Source: Thalassia testudinum
Taxonomy: Eukaryota; Streptophyta; Magnoliopsida; Alismatales; Hydrocharitaceae
NCBI GenBank assembly: GCA_037157565.1
Contig: JAZHRO010000003.1
Span: forward strand, 45,769,001-45,833,000
DNA length: 64,000 nt
Reading direction: 5' to 3'
Shown here: positions 43,222 to 53,549 of the stretch, in pieces
Layout of the letters: the number at the start of each line of letters is the position of its first letter
Numbering within the stretch: position 1 is the first letter of the stretch
Made by a program: the position numbers and the translations under genes
The notes under the pieces: model-generated
What the model saw: the letters and a program-made list of their open reading frames with translations, nothing else
Databases searched by the model: none
What the model was told of the DNA's origin: nothing

Positions 43222-44923
43222 TGACTGGTCGATTGTTCGCTTTAAAGTCGTTTACAGTTTAATATGGTGGAAAAATCGACTAATCAATATTTAAGAAGAA
43301 ATAACCACTCGCAGAGGAGCGGGTTGTATCCATAGGGAGGTAATGACGTATTAAAATTCACACAAGATAAAAACGTTTGTTCGCAGTCAGTTTGGACAAG
43401 AATCAAGCCAAGATTGCCTTCAGATTAAGGTTTAAGCAAGAAACAATGCTGAAATAGCAATTCTGACAAACTAGAGGATATTTTCCGCAATGAAGAATCA
43501 ATAAAATATAATTAAAAAGTGACAATGGCAGAAAATGTAATTTCTAATTGGCAGGTTACTGTAGCAAAATAGGGGAATTTTTCCCCTTTGTCTTGCACGA
43601 CGAGAAGTGGATGGCCAGGCGCGGGAAGCTCGGAGGAAGTCCCTTGGACCGAGGGCTTCGAAGTGGTGGTGGCGGCATGTCGTGCGACGGCCGGAGGCGG
43701 CCGAATGAGCTCCGGCGGAGGTGCTGCAGCCGGTGAGCGCGCGTGGCCCGTTGGCGGTGAGGACTGCCGTGTGTTGCTGTTGGCGTGGCTTCAGCCGGTG
43801 CTGCCGCACGTGTGGCTTTAGGTGGGTGCGCAAGCTGGTGCGTGTGGAGAGCGGGTGTTGCTAGCGGTTCTGCAGGCGTGGGAGGAGGTTCGGCAGGCGC
43901 GGTTGAGGTTGCAGGCGCGGGGAAGGTGTGCGCGGTTGTGCGGGTCTGCAGGCGCGGGAAGAGGGCGCTGCAGGCTGAGGAGGGCATGCGTGGTTGGAGA
44001 TGAGCGGGTGGGTAGCCTCTTGGCAGAGGGCGCAGGAGCGGCTGGAGGTGAGCGGGTGGCTCTGCAGGCGCGGGAAGAGTGCGGCTGCAGGCTGAGCGGG
44101 TGCAGGTGCAGTTGGAGGGGGCGTGCACGGAAGGTGGAGTGGGCAGATGTGGTTGTGCAGGTGCGGGTAGACTTGAGACGGGTATGCAGGCGGGTGGTCG
44201 CAGGTGAGCGGGTAGCTTCGGATGTCTGGGAAATTGTTTGGATGACTTAAGTGACTGAAAGGGTGGTTGAATGGTATCTGCGGCGATGGTGGTTGGTGAC
44301 GACGGTGAGGTAGATGCACGCTAAGGTGCTCACGGTAATGCGGGCGAGCTCCAGATGGCGGTGTGGCCTGTCACACCACACGCCCACGGTGGTGGAGACT
44401 CGCCGCCACGGTTGAGGCCAGCAGTATGGAATGGAAGAGAGGAAATCTCTCTGCACAGTGGTGGGTCTGTGGTGGAGGCCTCCCGAGCTCGACTGCCTCC
44501 CTCCTCCTTTTGTAGTGTCTTGCACCAATTTGAAATCAGCTGTCCGACCAGATCCAACACATCCGCTCCTCCTTGAATGGGTTCTTCACTGTCGCAGCTG
44601 GTGGCGTTGGAGCGGCAGACACACGTTCCTGCAAGAAGAAGAATAAAGAAAATAATGTTAAAATATTAGGGTCATTTATATACAGACCCTCAACTTCTAT
44701 GTTAATGAAAATAATGTACCTAATTGGTTATTTAATTAGATGAATGTCATTCTAAGCTAATTCTAAATGCACTTAAGATATGAATGCAATGCATGGATTA
44801 TGTAATTAAATTAAAACTATGAATTAATCTATTTACATCTTAATTTATGCTAAATAAATGTTAGAATTAACCTAATGTGTAGGCACTTAAATACTTAAAT
44901 AGCCCACAACTATGGGCTAATCA
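43222..44923 (-). mobile_element. Solo LTR, family L, inserted in copia gag
   Basis: 1702 bp, TGACTGGTCG...GGGCTAATCA on plus. It is flanked by perfect ATGGC repeats (43217-43221, 44924-44928). Minus orientation is inferred from a TATATAAA box at 44675-44682 and a gypsy-like end block (cctccctatggatac) near 43330-43345. The middle (43590-44480) is GC-rich with diverged direct repeats, for example tctgcaggcgcgggaag at 43945 and 44061. Many overlapping open frames on both strands there are a composition effect. Confidence 0.9.
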
Positions 44924-44928
44924 ATGGC

Positions 44929-45770
44929 ATTACTCCTCTTATGAGGAAGTTTAGAAAGTTCTTAAAAAATAAGAGGAACTGAGAAAGAAGAAGGAAGACT
45001 CCAAGGGGGAAGCCATTATCTGCTACAACTGCAAGAGAAGGGACACATCCAAAAGGATTGTCCACTCCTTAAAAAGGAGATAGAAAGAAAGAAGAAATTC
45101 TTAAAGAAGGATGGAAAGAAGAAAGCTCTTCAAGTAACTTGGGATGAGTCTGACTCAAGCTCAAAAGAAGAGACCTCCAGTGAAGAAGCTCTTCTAGGAC
45201 TCATGTCTCTAGAAGATGAGGTAACATCTTTTACTCTCGAGGAATTGTTAGAAGCCTTTTTTGAAATGCATGATGTAGCCAAATCTCTTAAAATAGAAAA
45301 TAGAAAATTAGTAAAAACACTAGAAGAAGAAAAAGCACTAAAAGATATATTTGAATCACAAAATAAGGAACTATCACTTGAGATCACAAATGAACAACTT
45401 AAAAGTAGACATTGATAAGCTTAAAGAAAAGTCTGCTAATCTTATAGCTGACCTAGAAAAATTTACAAAAGGTAGTCGTAATCTGCATAAATTACTAGGA
45501 ACACAAACCCATATCACCACGAAAGGATACATACCCAAAAATGATCGTGAAGCATCTAGTTCAAACCAAAAGAATGAGAAAGGTAGCTTGCCTAAACAGG
45601 CAACATCAACTAACAAACGTGGACCCAAGCAAATATGGGTACCAAAAGCACTCTTGAAATCTTATTTTGTAGGTCAAGTAGATTATAAAAGGTGGACTTA
45701 TTGTGAATCAAATGGAAGCTTGAAGCCAATATATAAATCCCATGATCCCAAACCTCACATACATAAATAA
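44929..45770 (+). pseudogene. copia gag, segment 3: zinc knuckle and coiled coil
   Basis: Gag resumes with M-R-K-F-R-K-F-L-K. A CCHC zinc knuckle follows (C-Y-N-C...G-H-I-Q-K-D-C, about 45019-45063), broken by a one-base deletion in its middle. Next is a Glu/Lys/Leu-rich coiled-coil stretch (45203-45430), then after a frame change an open 139-residue piece (45351-45770) ending beyond G-P-K-Q-I-W-V-P-K, typical of SIRE-type copia elements before the protease. It binds and packages RNA in living relatives. Confidence 0.8.
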
Positions 45771-46313
45771 ATGATAGGATCAAGGAAAAAGAAGGTGGAT
45801 CAATAACAGTAGGGAAGAAGGCTTGTTCCTATATCTCAACTACTAGGAAGGTGGTACAGTTACATTTGGGAACAACCACAAGGGTCATATTATTCGTACA
45901 AACCAAATTGGTAACTCTTCTGCCTCTTCTGATAATGTACATTTGTTTAAAGGGTTAAAACATAATTTTCTTAGTGTAAGTCAAATCTATGACAAAGGTT
46001 CTAAAATTAGTTTCAACTCAACTAGTTTTAAAATAATAGACAAAGAAATTAAGCAAATCCTCCTTAAAGGTTACAAGTATAAAGATATTTATATTGTCAA
46101 CTTCTACCAATGCGACAACTTTGAATGACATGTCACATCTAACGATGAGGCAATACTCTGGCACAAACGACTAAGTCATATTCACATGAAAAATATTAGT
46201 AGACTTGTGAAACATGAGCTCATCAAAGGCTTACCAAAAATCGATTTCAAGAAAAGAAAAGTTTGCAATTCTTGTAAAATTAGTAAACTAAAAACTCTTT
46301 TAAGACAAAAAGA
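45771..46313 (+). pseudogene. copia protease remnant and GAG-pre-integrase domain
   Basis: The catalytic D-S-G region of the protease is not recognisable. Its C-terminal part is: G-G-T-V-T-F-G-N-N (about 45852), then L-K-H-N-F-L-S-V-S-Q and a run to 46128. After one stop, the HHCC zinc domain follows: W-H-K-R-L-S-H-I-H near 46160 and V-C-N-S-C near 46260, with all four ligands present. This domain precedes the integrase core in copia elements. Confidence 0.8.
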
Positions 46314-47199
46314 ATGGCCAACTCTTCTCGACCCCTGGAATTACTTCAATTAGACTTATTCGAACCAACTAAATCTAAAAGCTTGAGTGGGTGTCGATAC
46401 TGTCTTGTCATAATCAATGAGTTCCCAAGATTTACCTGGGTATCTTTCTTGAAAAGTAAGGATCTGACTATTGATGTTTTCAATAAACTAGTAAGGAGAT
46501 TACAAAATGAGAAAGGATCTAAAGTCATTAGGATAAGACGTGATCATGGTGGAGAATTTGTGAATCAATCTTTTTGTAACTTCTGTGATCAATAGGGGAC
46601 AAAACATGAATTTTCTTTTCCTAGAGTTGCACCTCAAAATGGAGTTGTTGAAAGGAAAAAGAGGACCTTGCAAGAGTGTGCTCGCACAATGCTGTGTGAG
46701 TCAAAGCTACCTCAATTTTTTGGGCTAAGATTGTAAACACTGCTTGTTATATACAAAATAGATCCCTAATTTGGCCTATCCTAAATAAAACACCTTTTAA
46801 ACTCTATCATGGGAGAACACCTAGAATTTCCTATTTTAAGTTATTCAGATGTAAATGCTTTATACTAAACACAAAGGATAATCTTGATAAATTTGATGCT
46901 AAGAGCTTGGAAGGAATCTTTTTAGGTTACTAAACCAAAAGTAAGGCCTATAGAGTGTTTAACAAAAAGAATTCTGTTGTTGCGGAAACTCTACATGTAT
47001 CATTCAAAGAAACTCTAGTTTAACCGCAATCTTCTCAGACTGATGATGATGATCACCAAGGAGATCCTTCAAACATACTAAAAGAAAACATCTCAGACAA
47101 ATTACCAAAAGATGTGTCTTACATGAAGAATCAACCAAAAGAATTCATAATAGGAGACCTATCCAAAAGAGTTCAAACCAGATCTTCAGCCAACACCGT
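46314..47199 (+). pseudogene. copia integrase, catalytic residues retained
   Basis: The core domain has the first Asp in L-Q-L-D-L-F (about 46345), the second in R-R-D-H-G-G-E-F (about 46545) and Glu in N-G-V-V-E-R-K-K-R (about 46645), so the D-D-E triad is intact. There is one stop (46595), then a frameshift around 46720-46735. It continues through N-T-A-C-Y-I-Q-N-R, the C-terminal L-G-Y region with a stop (46930), and an acidic linker with R-V-Q-T-R-S-S leading towards RT. Confidence 0.8.
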
Positions 47200-47372
47200 A
47201 GCTTTCTCAACTTTTGTCTCTCAACTAGAACCTAAAATGTTAAGGATGCATTTTCTGATGAATGTTGGATTATTGCAATGGAATCCGAATTGAGTCAATT
47301 TGAAAGAAATCAAGTATGAGAACTTGTTCCAAAACCATACTCTCAAACTGTCATAGGAACTAAATGGTTTTT
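47200..47372 (+). pseudogene. copia reverse transcriptase, N-terminal stub
   Basis: Starts with V-S-Q-L-E-P, then W-I-I-A-M-E-S-E-L, a stop, E-L-V-P-K-P and I-G-T-K-W. The stub ends where the family-B LTR begins. The catalytic Y-V-D-D part, RNase H and the 3' LTR on this strand are absent from the window. Confidence 0.75.
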
Positions 47373-48632
47373 TGATGGTAATACCATCATTCGTCATAAC
47401 TAACTTAAAATAGTCAGATCCAAGTGTTAAATGCTCCTAAATGATCATTTGAGGATCATAAATCCGTATCAAACTGATTTGAGAAGATAGGAAAATAGGG
47501 TTAATTCTACTATTTTACCATCTCAACACAAGTGTAGATTAACCAAGGGATTGATCAAAGGTTAATTAAAGGTCAAATGAACTTAAATGACCAAGAAGTG
47601 GGCTCATATTGACGAAATCAGGGTTTCGTGCATTTTGAAGATTAAAATATTACTAAAAATATTAATTATCAGCCTAACTCAAATTGAAGGGGTTTTGGTA
47701 GAGATAAATTCAATCCAAATCTCTTAAAAATCATTGAAAAATATTCTAAGAGGTAAGGTACCTTCACTCTGATCATCTAAATCCATTTTGACCAAAAATA
47801 GAGATTCAGATAGGATTTTACCATGATTTGGGATTCTATGCAATTTACCCAGTCAAACTTGGTCAAATCAAAAATCCAAGTTCATCATTAGATTTCTTGG
47901 GTCAAAATTAGGTTAACATCAAAATTTGGGCTCAATTAGAGTATATCTTGACCTAGTTTGCAATTCAGTCCCCAAATCTTTGTTCATTTCAATTAAACCC
48001 GTACATTTCAAACTTTTCTCACCAAAAGGCCCCTAGGTTATCATCTTCTTCACAACTAAGCCCTACCAACCTTCTTCATCAACTTGTAGCAAAATCCAAA
48101 ACCCATCATTTTGTGCCTTTAATCACGAATTCGTACTCCAAATCAAGTCCAAATCCCTCCAAATTTGGAGATATTGGATGCAAGATCACAAACAATCAAT
48201 TGAACCAGATCGAGAATCCTATTGAGAAGAGGAATGCTCAAGAAAGCTTGAAACTTCCAAATCCTAACTTGCTAAGAAATTGCAACTTCAACGTGCGAAT
48301 TTCACACGTTTGAGGTCCAATTCGACATCTATATAAGCTTCCTTGTGTTCCTACGTCAAGATTAGCCAGGTTCCAGCCAAAAATAGATCTTCTCTTCTTC
48401 CTTCGGCCATCTCCAACCTAAGCTCTGGTGATTAGCTCCTCCTTCTTCCTCCATCCTCTCAACTATCAAATTGGGGGTGTCAATATCTTCCTTACGATCG
48501 GAGAAAGCAGGAGCTTCCTCCGCCTTCATCCTCGCATCTGGCGAGTTAAGCTGGCGCGAGCCTCTCCCCCTTTCACCCCACAACCTAGGCTTTTATCTCC
48601 CCCTCACCTCCTAGATTAGGTTTAGGTTCTTA
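47373..48632 (+). repeat. Family-B LTR, copy iii
   Basis: It starts TGATGGTAATACC inside copia RT and aligns with copies i and ii in reverse. TATATAAG lies at 48330-48337. It stops near 48632 after ctagattaggtttagg, nearly the same place as copy i. The copia RT does not resume behind it, so it is not a simple solo LTR. Confidence 0.75.
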
Positions 48633-48856
48633 TCTTGTAGTTTCAACTACTTGTTCTCCCTCTCCCACTTCTTCTCTACCTCTAGCCATGCCTCCAGTGT
48701 AGTCGCACACACATGACACGTCACCAAACTCTACATTGCCACCACCCACACTTTCGTTTCCATCCACAGAGCAAAAGCCCCAATAAAATTCAGAGCTTCT
48801 TCCATGTATTCACCCCACCGACCAAATCCACCGTCTACCTACAACTCCAGAGAGGG
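48633..48856. other. Unassigned 224-bp stretch
   Basis: CT-rich sequence between the family-B LTR fragment and the inverted copia LTR. It has no ORF with a recognisable domain and no match I could see elsewhere in the window. It could be more of LTR B. Confidence 0.4.
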
Positions 48857-50002
48857 TGCGCCTGTGGATCTTACTTAGACACAAATACAAGATCAAGAGT
48901 AATATCGATTGTAAAAATATGACACAAAAAATAATCACATAATATACACAAAGATTTATAGTGGAAACCCTTCCTGGGTAAAAACCACTACCTAAGCCTC
49001 CCAAGTTAGGATTTTCCTGACAAGATGCTAGGAATATCCTGTGGATTGCAACTAAACACTAGAGGGGAGGGGTGAATAGTATTGCTTAAAAAAATGTACG
49101 CATAAATCAAAAAATAAAGCACCAAGAATTCAAGCACAAGTACACACCTAATTTATAGTGGAAACCCACTATGGGTGAAAACCACTACCAAAGCCTCCCA
49201 GCTTAAGATTTTTCCTGACTAGGCAACACTAGTCAATCCACTAACATACCACTTGAACGAGGGTAGCACAACCTCTTACAACCACTTCTTTTATCCTGAA
49301 GAGAAGCAAAAACAACAACATGGATCTTCCAAACAGACTTGGAATCCACAAATCAAAACAACAAAATAGTATAACAAGAAAATGAATTCTATGGAACCTC
49401 AATAAATGATCAAGTCGATTTTTCGCAAAGGTTTGAGGCATCGTGCTTTCGAAGAGTGTGAAGAACAGGGCCTCAAAGCCTTCTAAAATAAGCACGAGAA
49501 GCTCTATTTTTGAATGGTGTTTCTATTTAAAAGTTGTAAAGGAATGAGCTACGTGCGACCTCTATTTATACAAAAGGTTTTGCTTGAATAGGAAATTAAA
49601 TTGGTCAATCAATTAAGGTTATTTGGTCGATCACTATTGATCGACCAATTAGCTTGGTTGGTTGATCAAGAGGATTTTTCTCAACTTCCTAGAATGAGTT
49701 GATTTGATCGGTCAATTAAATTGTTTGGTCGATCAAAGTGATTTGATCGATCAATTATCTAGTTTGGTCGATCAATAACCCTAAAAGTTTAGTTTTGAAA
49801 AAGATGCGCAAAAAATTCGTATTTGAGTTTTATTTGAGGTTCCTTAAATAATGTACTAAACTCAAATAAATGAAAAAGACGCACATCAGCAACTATCTTC
49901 TCTTGTCTTGAAAGATGCTTTGATACTTTAATCCAAGATAGTCCTGAAATGTTAGTCTAGCAATAAATATAATTTTGGTGTATCAAAACAGAGGTACTTA
50001 CA
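48857..50002 (-). repeat. Copia 3' LTR (M), inverted relative to K
   Basis: It starts TGTAAGTACCTC at 50002 (minus strand) and ends GGCGCA at 48857. It is the same family as the LTR of K: identical start, end block near 49060, GATCGACCAA-type repeats (49590-49790) and TATAAATA box (49563-49570). The end portion is duplicated: the block tttatagtggaaaccc...cctccca occurs at 48950-49005 and again at 49150-49205. Confidence 0.8.
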
Positions 50003-50104
50003 TTCTCCCCCTATTTGATGACAACAAAATTATAATTATGAAATTTGAAAATAGTTTCCTTCTTGGGCCTTGAAGATATTAATCTTTAGTGTCTGGTTCT
50101 CTAA
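50003..50104 (-). other. Copia polypurine tract and 3' tail (M)
   Basis: On the minus strand the tract AAATAGGGGGAGAA (50003-50016) directly precedes the LTR, as expected for a copia 3' end. The tail stops at about 50104, where gypsy protease sequence begins. Confidence 0.75.
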
Positions 50105-50669
50105 TTTCAACTCAATCTGGCCCTCTTCACAATTGATATTTGCCCTAGCTGTAGGAATGGTCTCTCTAAGATCAGTGTGTTTCTTAGATTTTCAGGAGTC
50201 TCCATGTCTAACACAATGAAATTCACTAGAAAATAGAAATCACGTATCCATACAAGAACATCCTCGAGAATTCCTCTAGGTGACTTGATTGATAGGTCTA
50301 CTAACTTCAAGGTCACCTCAGTTAGTTTGAGCTCAGTTTCCTCAAAATGGTCTAGCAAGGATGTAGTATCAAGTTTTTGGAGGCTCCTAAATCCAATAAC
50401 GCTCGATCAAATTCTAAATCACCGATTTTGCAAGAGATCAAAGGGGTGCCAGGATCTTTCACTTTTTGTGGGAGTTTACTCAAGATGATTGAGTTGACTT
50501 GCTCAGATAATATGATTGGACTCCCATCTTTGCTTCGTGGCTTATGCTTAGGTGTACACAAATCCTTCAGAAATCTCGCATATGCAGGTACGTGGCAGAT
50601 TGCATCCATTAAGGGGATGTTTATCTGGACTTGCTCAAAGAGCTTGACCAAATCTTCCTCAAGTGCCAC
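50105..50669 (-). pseudogene. Aspartic protease, gypsy element J
   Basis: Read from 50669 down: a lead-in with I-N-I-P-L-M-D-A-I, C-T-P-K-H-K-P-R and I-L-S-E-Q, then the active site D-L-G-A-S near 50385. After a frameshift come S-P-R-G-I-L-E-D-V and F-I-V-L-D-M. It ends in I-N-C-E-E-G-Q-I-E at the copia junction. The linker and RT that should follow are absent here; they may be represented by element E at 38101-39389. The enzyme would have processed Gag-Pol. Confidence 0.75.
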
Positions 50670-52597
50670 GGGTTTGGGTTTCCTCTTTCATTTGGTCAAG
50701 GCCTCAGGAAATGGAACCTCTATAGGTTCCTCTAGGATTGGCTCAGGTTCTGGATCTAGGATAGGGGTGTCCTGGATAACCATCCTAGGGCTAGGAGTAG
50801 CTTGGATAAGGTGGATCCTGTTTTGTCTTGCCATTAAGGGTGGTAATAGAATTAAGTCCCGCCTGACTCTGGTTTGGAGTTGGTAGAAGTGGTGATTGCT
50901 GCTGATATCCCGAGTATGATGTCGAAGCTTCCATCCTGTCAAGTGATGGAGCAGAAGGGGCCTGGTAAACATAGTGAGCTTGGCCCTGATTTGGGTTCAT
51001 AACACGCCTCTGATTCAGCATGTTAATAGGACTTGGCAGAGGCTAAGATAGAAGTGCACCAGGTTGGCAAGAATTCGCCATCTGTGCGAGCTGATTTCGA
51101 TCCTCTATGATCTCGTCTTTATGCTGTTTTCGGATAGCTGCAATGGATTTTTGAATATCAACCAGGGTTTGTAGGATAAGAGTCATTTCATCTTCCCTGG
51201 ATAGCCCGGATTGATAATTTGGATTAGACCTAGGCTGAGCAGGCTGTATGGGTGTGGAGCTTGTGGTCGGGGCTGGAATTAAGATCTCGAATTTTGATTA
51301 TTCCCTGACCAAGCAAAGTTGAGATGATTACGCCATCTAGGGTTATAGGTGTTTGAGAATGGATCATTCTGGATGACATGGAGATCCTCCAACTAGAGTT
51401 CCCCCAACTAGAGTAGGTAGTTCTGGAATTTCCTTCGAAATCAAGATCAGACGGGGGTGGATATGAGTCCATCCCCTGATGAGAGTGGTGATAAAAGTTA
51501 TGCACAACCTCCCTACCGAAGGGCAATTGCGCATACGTGCTCTGCTGTGCTGAGGTGGCTCTTTATAGATGTCGAGCCAATTCATCCACCTTCTTTTCAA
51601 TAATAGAGACCTTGTCCAGGTGACTAGCCATCAATTCGAGATCGACGAATGCGGACAGGCCTTGAGTCTTGTGTGCCCTCCGCATGTTTGTCAATGCACG
51701 GGTAGTCATATGATCGAACATACCCATAAATTCATTGTTTATGGAGTTCTCACACATATTCTCGAGAATCTCTCAAATGGTATCTTCATGTTGACCCATG
51801 ATGCTTCCACCATAGGTTGCATTGATAAAGAGCTTGATCTTGTCACAAAGCCCATGGTAAAAAGACTGGACTTGTTCCCACGTTGGAACTCCATGAAGGG
51901 GGAATCTCCACATGAGGTTTAGAAAGTGATCCCATGCCTCATGAAGTGGTTCTCCTGGATTTTGCGTGAAGTACGTGATTTGATGCCTTAAAGCATTTGT
52001 CCAACCAATGGGGAAGAATTTCTGTAAGAATTCATTTTGGAGTTCTCCCCATGTGTTGATTGGATGGGTCAAAGTTTGAAACCAATCAACAACTTTACCC
52101 ATGAGTGAGAAGGAGAACATCTTCATGAGTAGGATGACTCAATTTTGTATGGCAGGCTCGAAGGTCTGGGCTAGATGTTTTAACTGCTTGATGTGCTAGA
52201 AGGGATCTTTGGAGTTTGAGCCATGAAATTTAGGAATAGCATGGATCATGTTTGGCTTGAGTTCAACATCAGGCCCTCCAACTGGGATTTGTACTCTAGG
52301 TTCAATCTCCACCACAATGGGATTATAGTGATCTTGCATCTAAGGATGCAGCAGTGGATTGATGTGTGCATGGAATAGATCATTGAGGTGCTGTAGCTAA
52401 TCCTGGAAATTGGGTTCTTCTCCTTGATTTTCCATGGATATAGGTGAAAGAGATCTAGGCTCAGAAGCAGAAGAGTTGGAAGAGATATCAATATGATCGG
52501 AAGGTACCACAAACAAGTGATTCAAGGCTTGGCCTCGATGGGAGTGAACTACTAATGGAGCTCTCACGGGTGGTCTTAAGGTCCTCCTCCCGAACAT
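50670..52597 (-). pseudogene. gag, element J
   Basis: An apparent Met start at 52597, then a proline/serine-rich N-terminus. The capsid-type block at 51773-52126 contains F-S-L-M-G-K, F-L-Q-K-F-F-P-I-G and W-E-Q-V-Q-S-F-Y. After that come A-R-H-L, H-S-H-Q-G-M-D-S-Y and a glutamine- and serine-rich tail (50791-51021). It is the same family as gag I (22822-23960), which carries many of the same motifs at the same spacing. About eight in-frame stops or frameshifts. It assembles the virus-like particle in living relatives. Confidence 0.75.
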
Positions 52598-53549
52598 TCA
52601 TTAATGAGCGAGATGAGGGACAAAAGGTGTAATTAACCCAATCAAGGCATCCAAAGATCTTTGGATGACTAAGGAGGTTCGAGGCAGATGATACCTCTTG
52701 ATCAAAAAATCACTCACCAAAGAAATACTTGCACAGCCAAGAAGGGAGAGTCCTGCAAAGACCCCTACACGGTAGAGCGTTCCCACGGGTTACAGGTTTT
52801 CCCCCACCCAACCTTCCTTGTCACTAAGAATTGAAGTAGACTGGAATGAGAAACTTGATCCCATAAGTCTATCAATTTTAATCCTAAATTTATGGTGCTT
52901 TGAATTTCACTTGTGCTTTTAAAGTTGATTTGTGATTTGTGACCTAATTTGAAGGTTGGTTAACCCACAAGATGGCTCGACTTCACCTAACCTACCCTAA
53001 AGTTTATGATGAGTTGGGTAATGAACCCAAAATCACCTTGAGTGGTTTGCAAGTAGGTTATTAAGTCCAAATTTTAAGAATTCAAGTGAATGTTAGAACT
53101 TTCTTTTAGGGTTTTCATAATTAGTTCAATTTAGGTAAGGTTTGGCTGACACACAATGCGGGAAATCAATTCTCTTTTTATTCAGGTAGGTGTGCTTTCC
53201 AAAAAATAAAAACCCTAATTTGGCTCTTTTTTCAGATTCAATTCTTTACAAATGAGGCACATAGGGATCAATCAAGAAGGTGAATAGCCCTAGGCACCTT
53301 AGATCCTTAGTAGGTGTAGAAATCTGGATGGGGATGTCTAAAATCAATCAAATCAGGCAACTCAAGTGATTAAGTCTAATAAGGAATGCAAGTTGATCCT
53401 AAGTGATTTCTCCTTTTTAATTCTTTCCAGAAATAGGGGCTTAAGAAGAAGGCAGTGAGAGTACCTGCCCCTGGAGTGGTTGTCGTGCGGCTGATTTTCC
53501 TCATGTACCTCACACCACCACAAAAAAATATAGGGAACAAATTAGTATC
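52598..53549 (-). other. Leader of element J
   Basis: Untranslated leader aligned with 23961-24951. The last block before the primer site (gtacctgcc...tggagtggttgt) matches 24826-24850. Element C interrupts it at 53550, roughly 70 bases before the expected primer site. Confidence 0.65.

Larger units (their letters stand above)
39390..47372 (+). mobile_element. SIRE-like Ty1/copia element K, 3' part missing
   Basis: A plus-strand copia element with 5' LTR (39390-40296), tRNA-iMet primer site (40301-40312), gag, a damaged protease, GAG-pre-integrase, integrase and only the first ~55 codons of RT. The order gag-protease-integrase-RT is diagnostic of copia. It is inserted in the RT gene of gypsy element E; TTTGT (39385-39389) would be the left target copy. 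Its interior is interrupted by solo LTRs A (40576-42736) and L (43222-44923). A family-B LTR truncates it at 47373. Confidence 0.85.
27962..53549 (-). mobile_element. Old gypsy element E/J, split by three later insertions
   Basis: I read 27962-30279, 37603-39389 and 50105-53549 as parts of one minus-strand element. In order from the right these are leader, gag, protease, (gap), RT, RNase H, integrase and 3' region, ending in LTR B copy ii. Order and strand are consistent, and gag J is the same family as gag I, whose 5' LTR is LTR B. D splits the integrase with the CTAAT duplication, copia K enters RT at 39390, and C enters the leader at 53550. The protease-RT junction is missing about 0.7 kb, so E and J could also be two separate copies. 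Alignment of the K and M boundaries would decide. Confidence 0.5.

Noticed and set aside
43556..44319. Long Pro/Ala/Arg-rich open frames on both strands of LTR L
   Set aside because: GC-rich sequence leaves few stop codons; frames overlap in all phases and have no domain.
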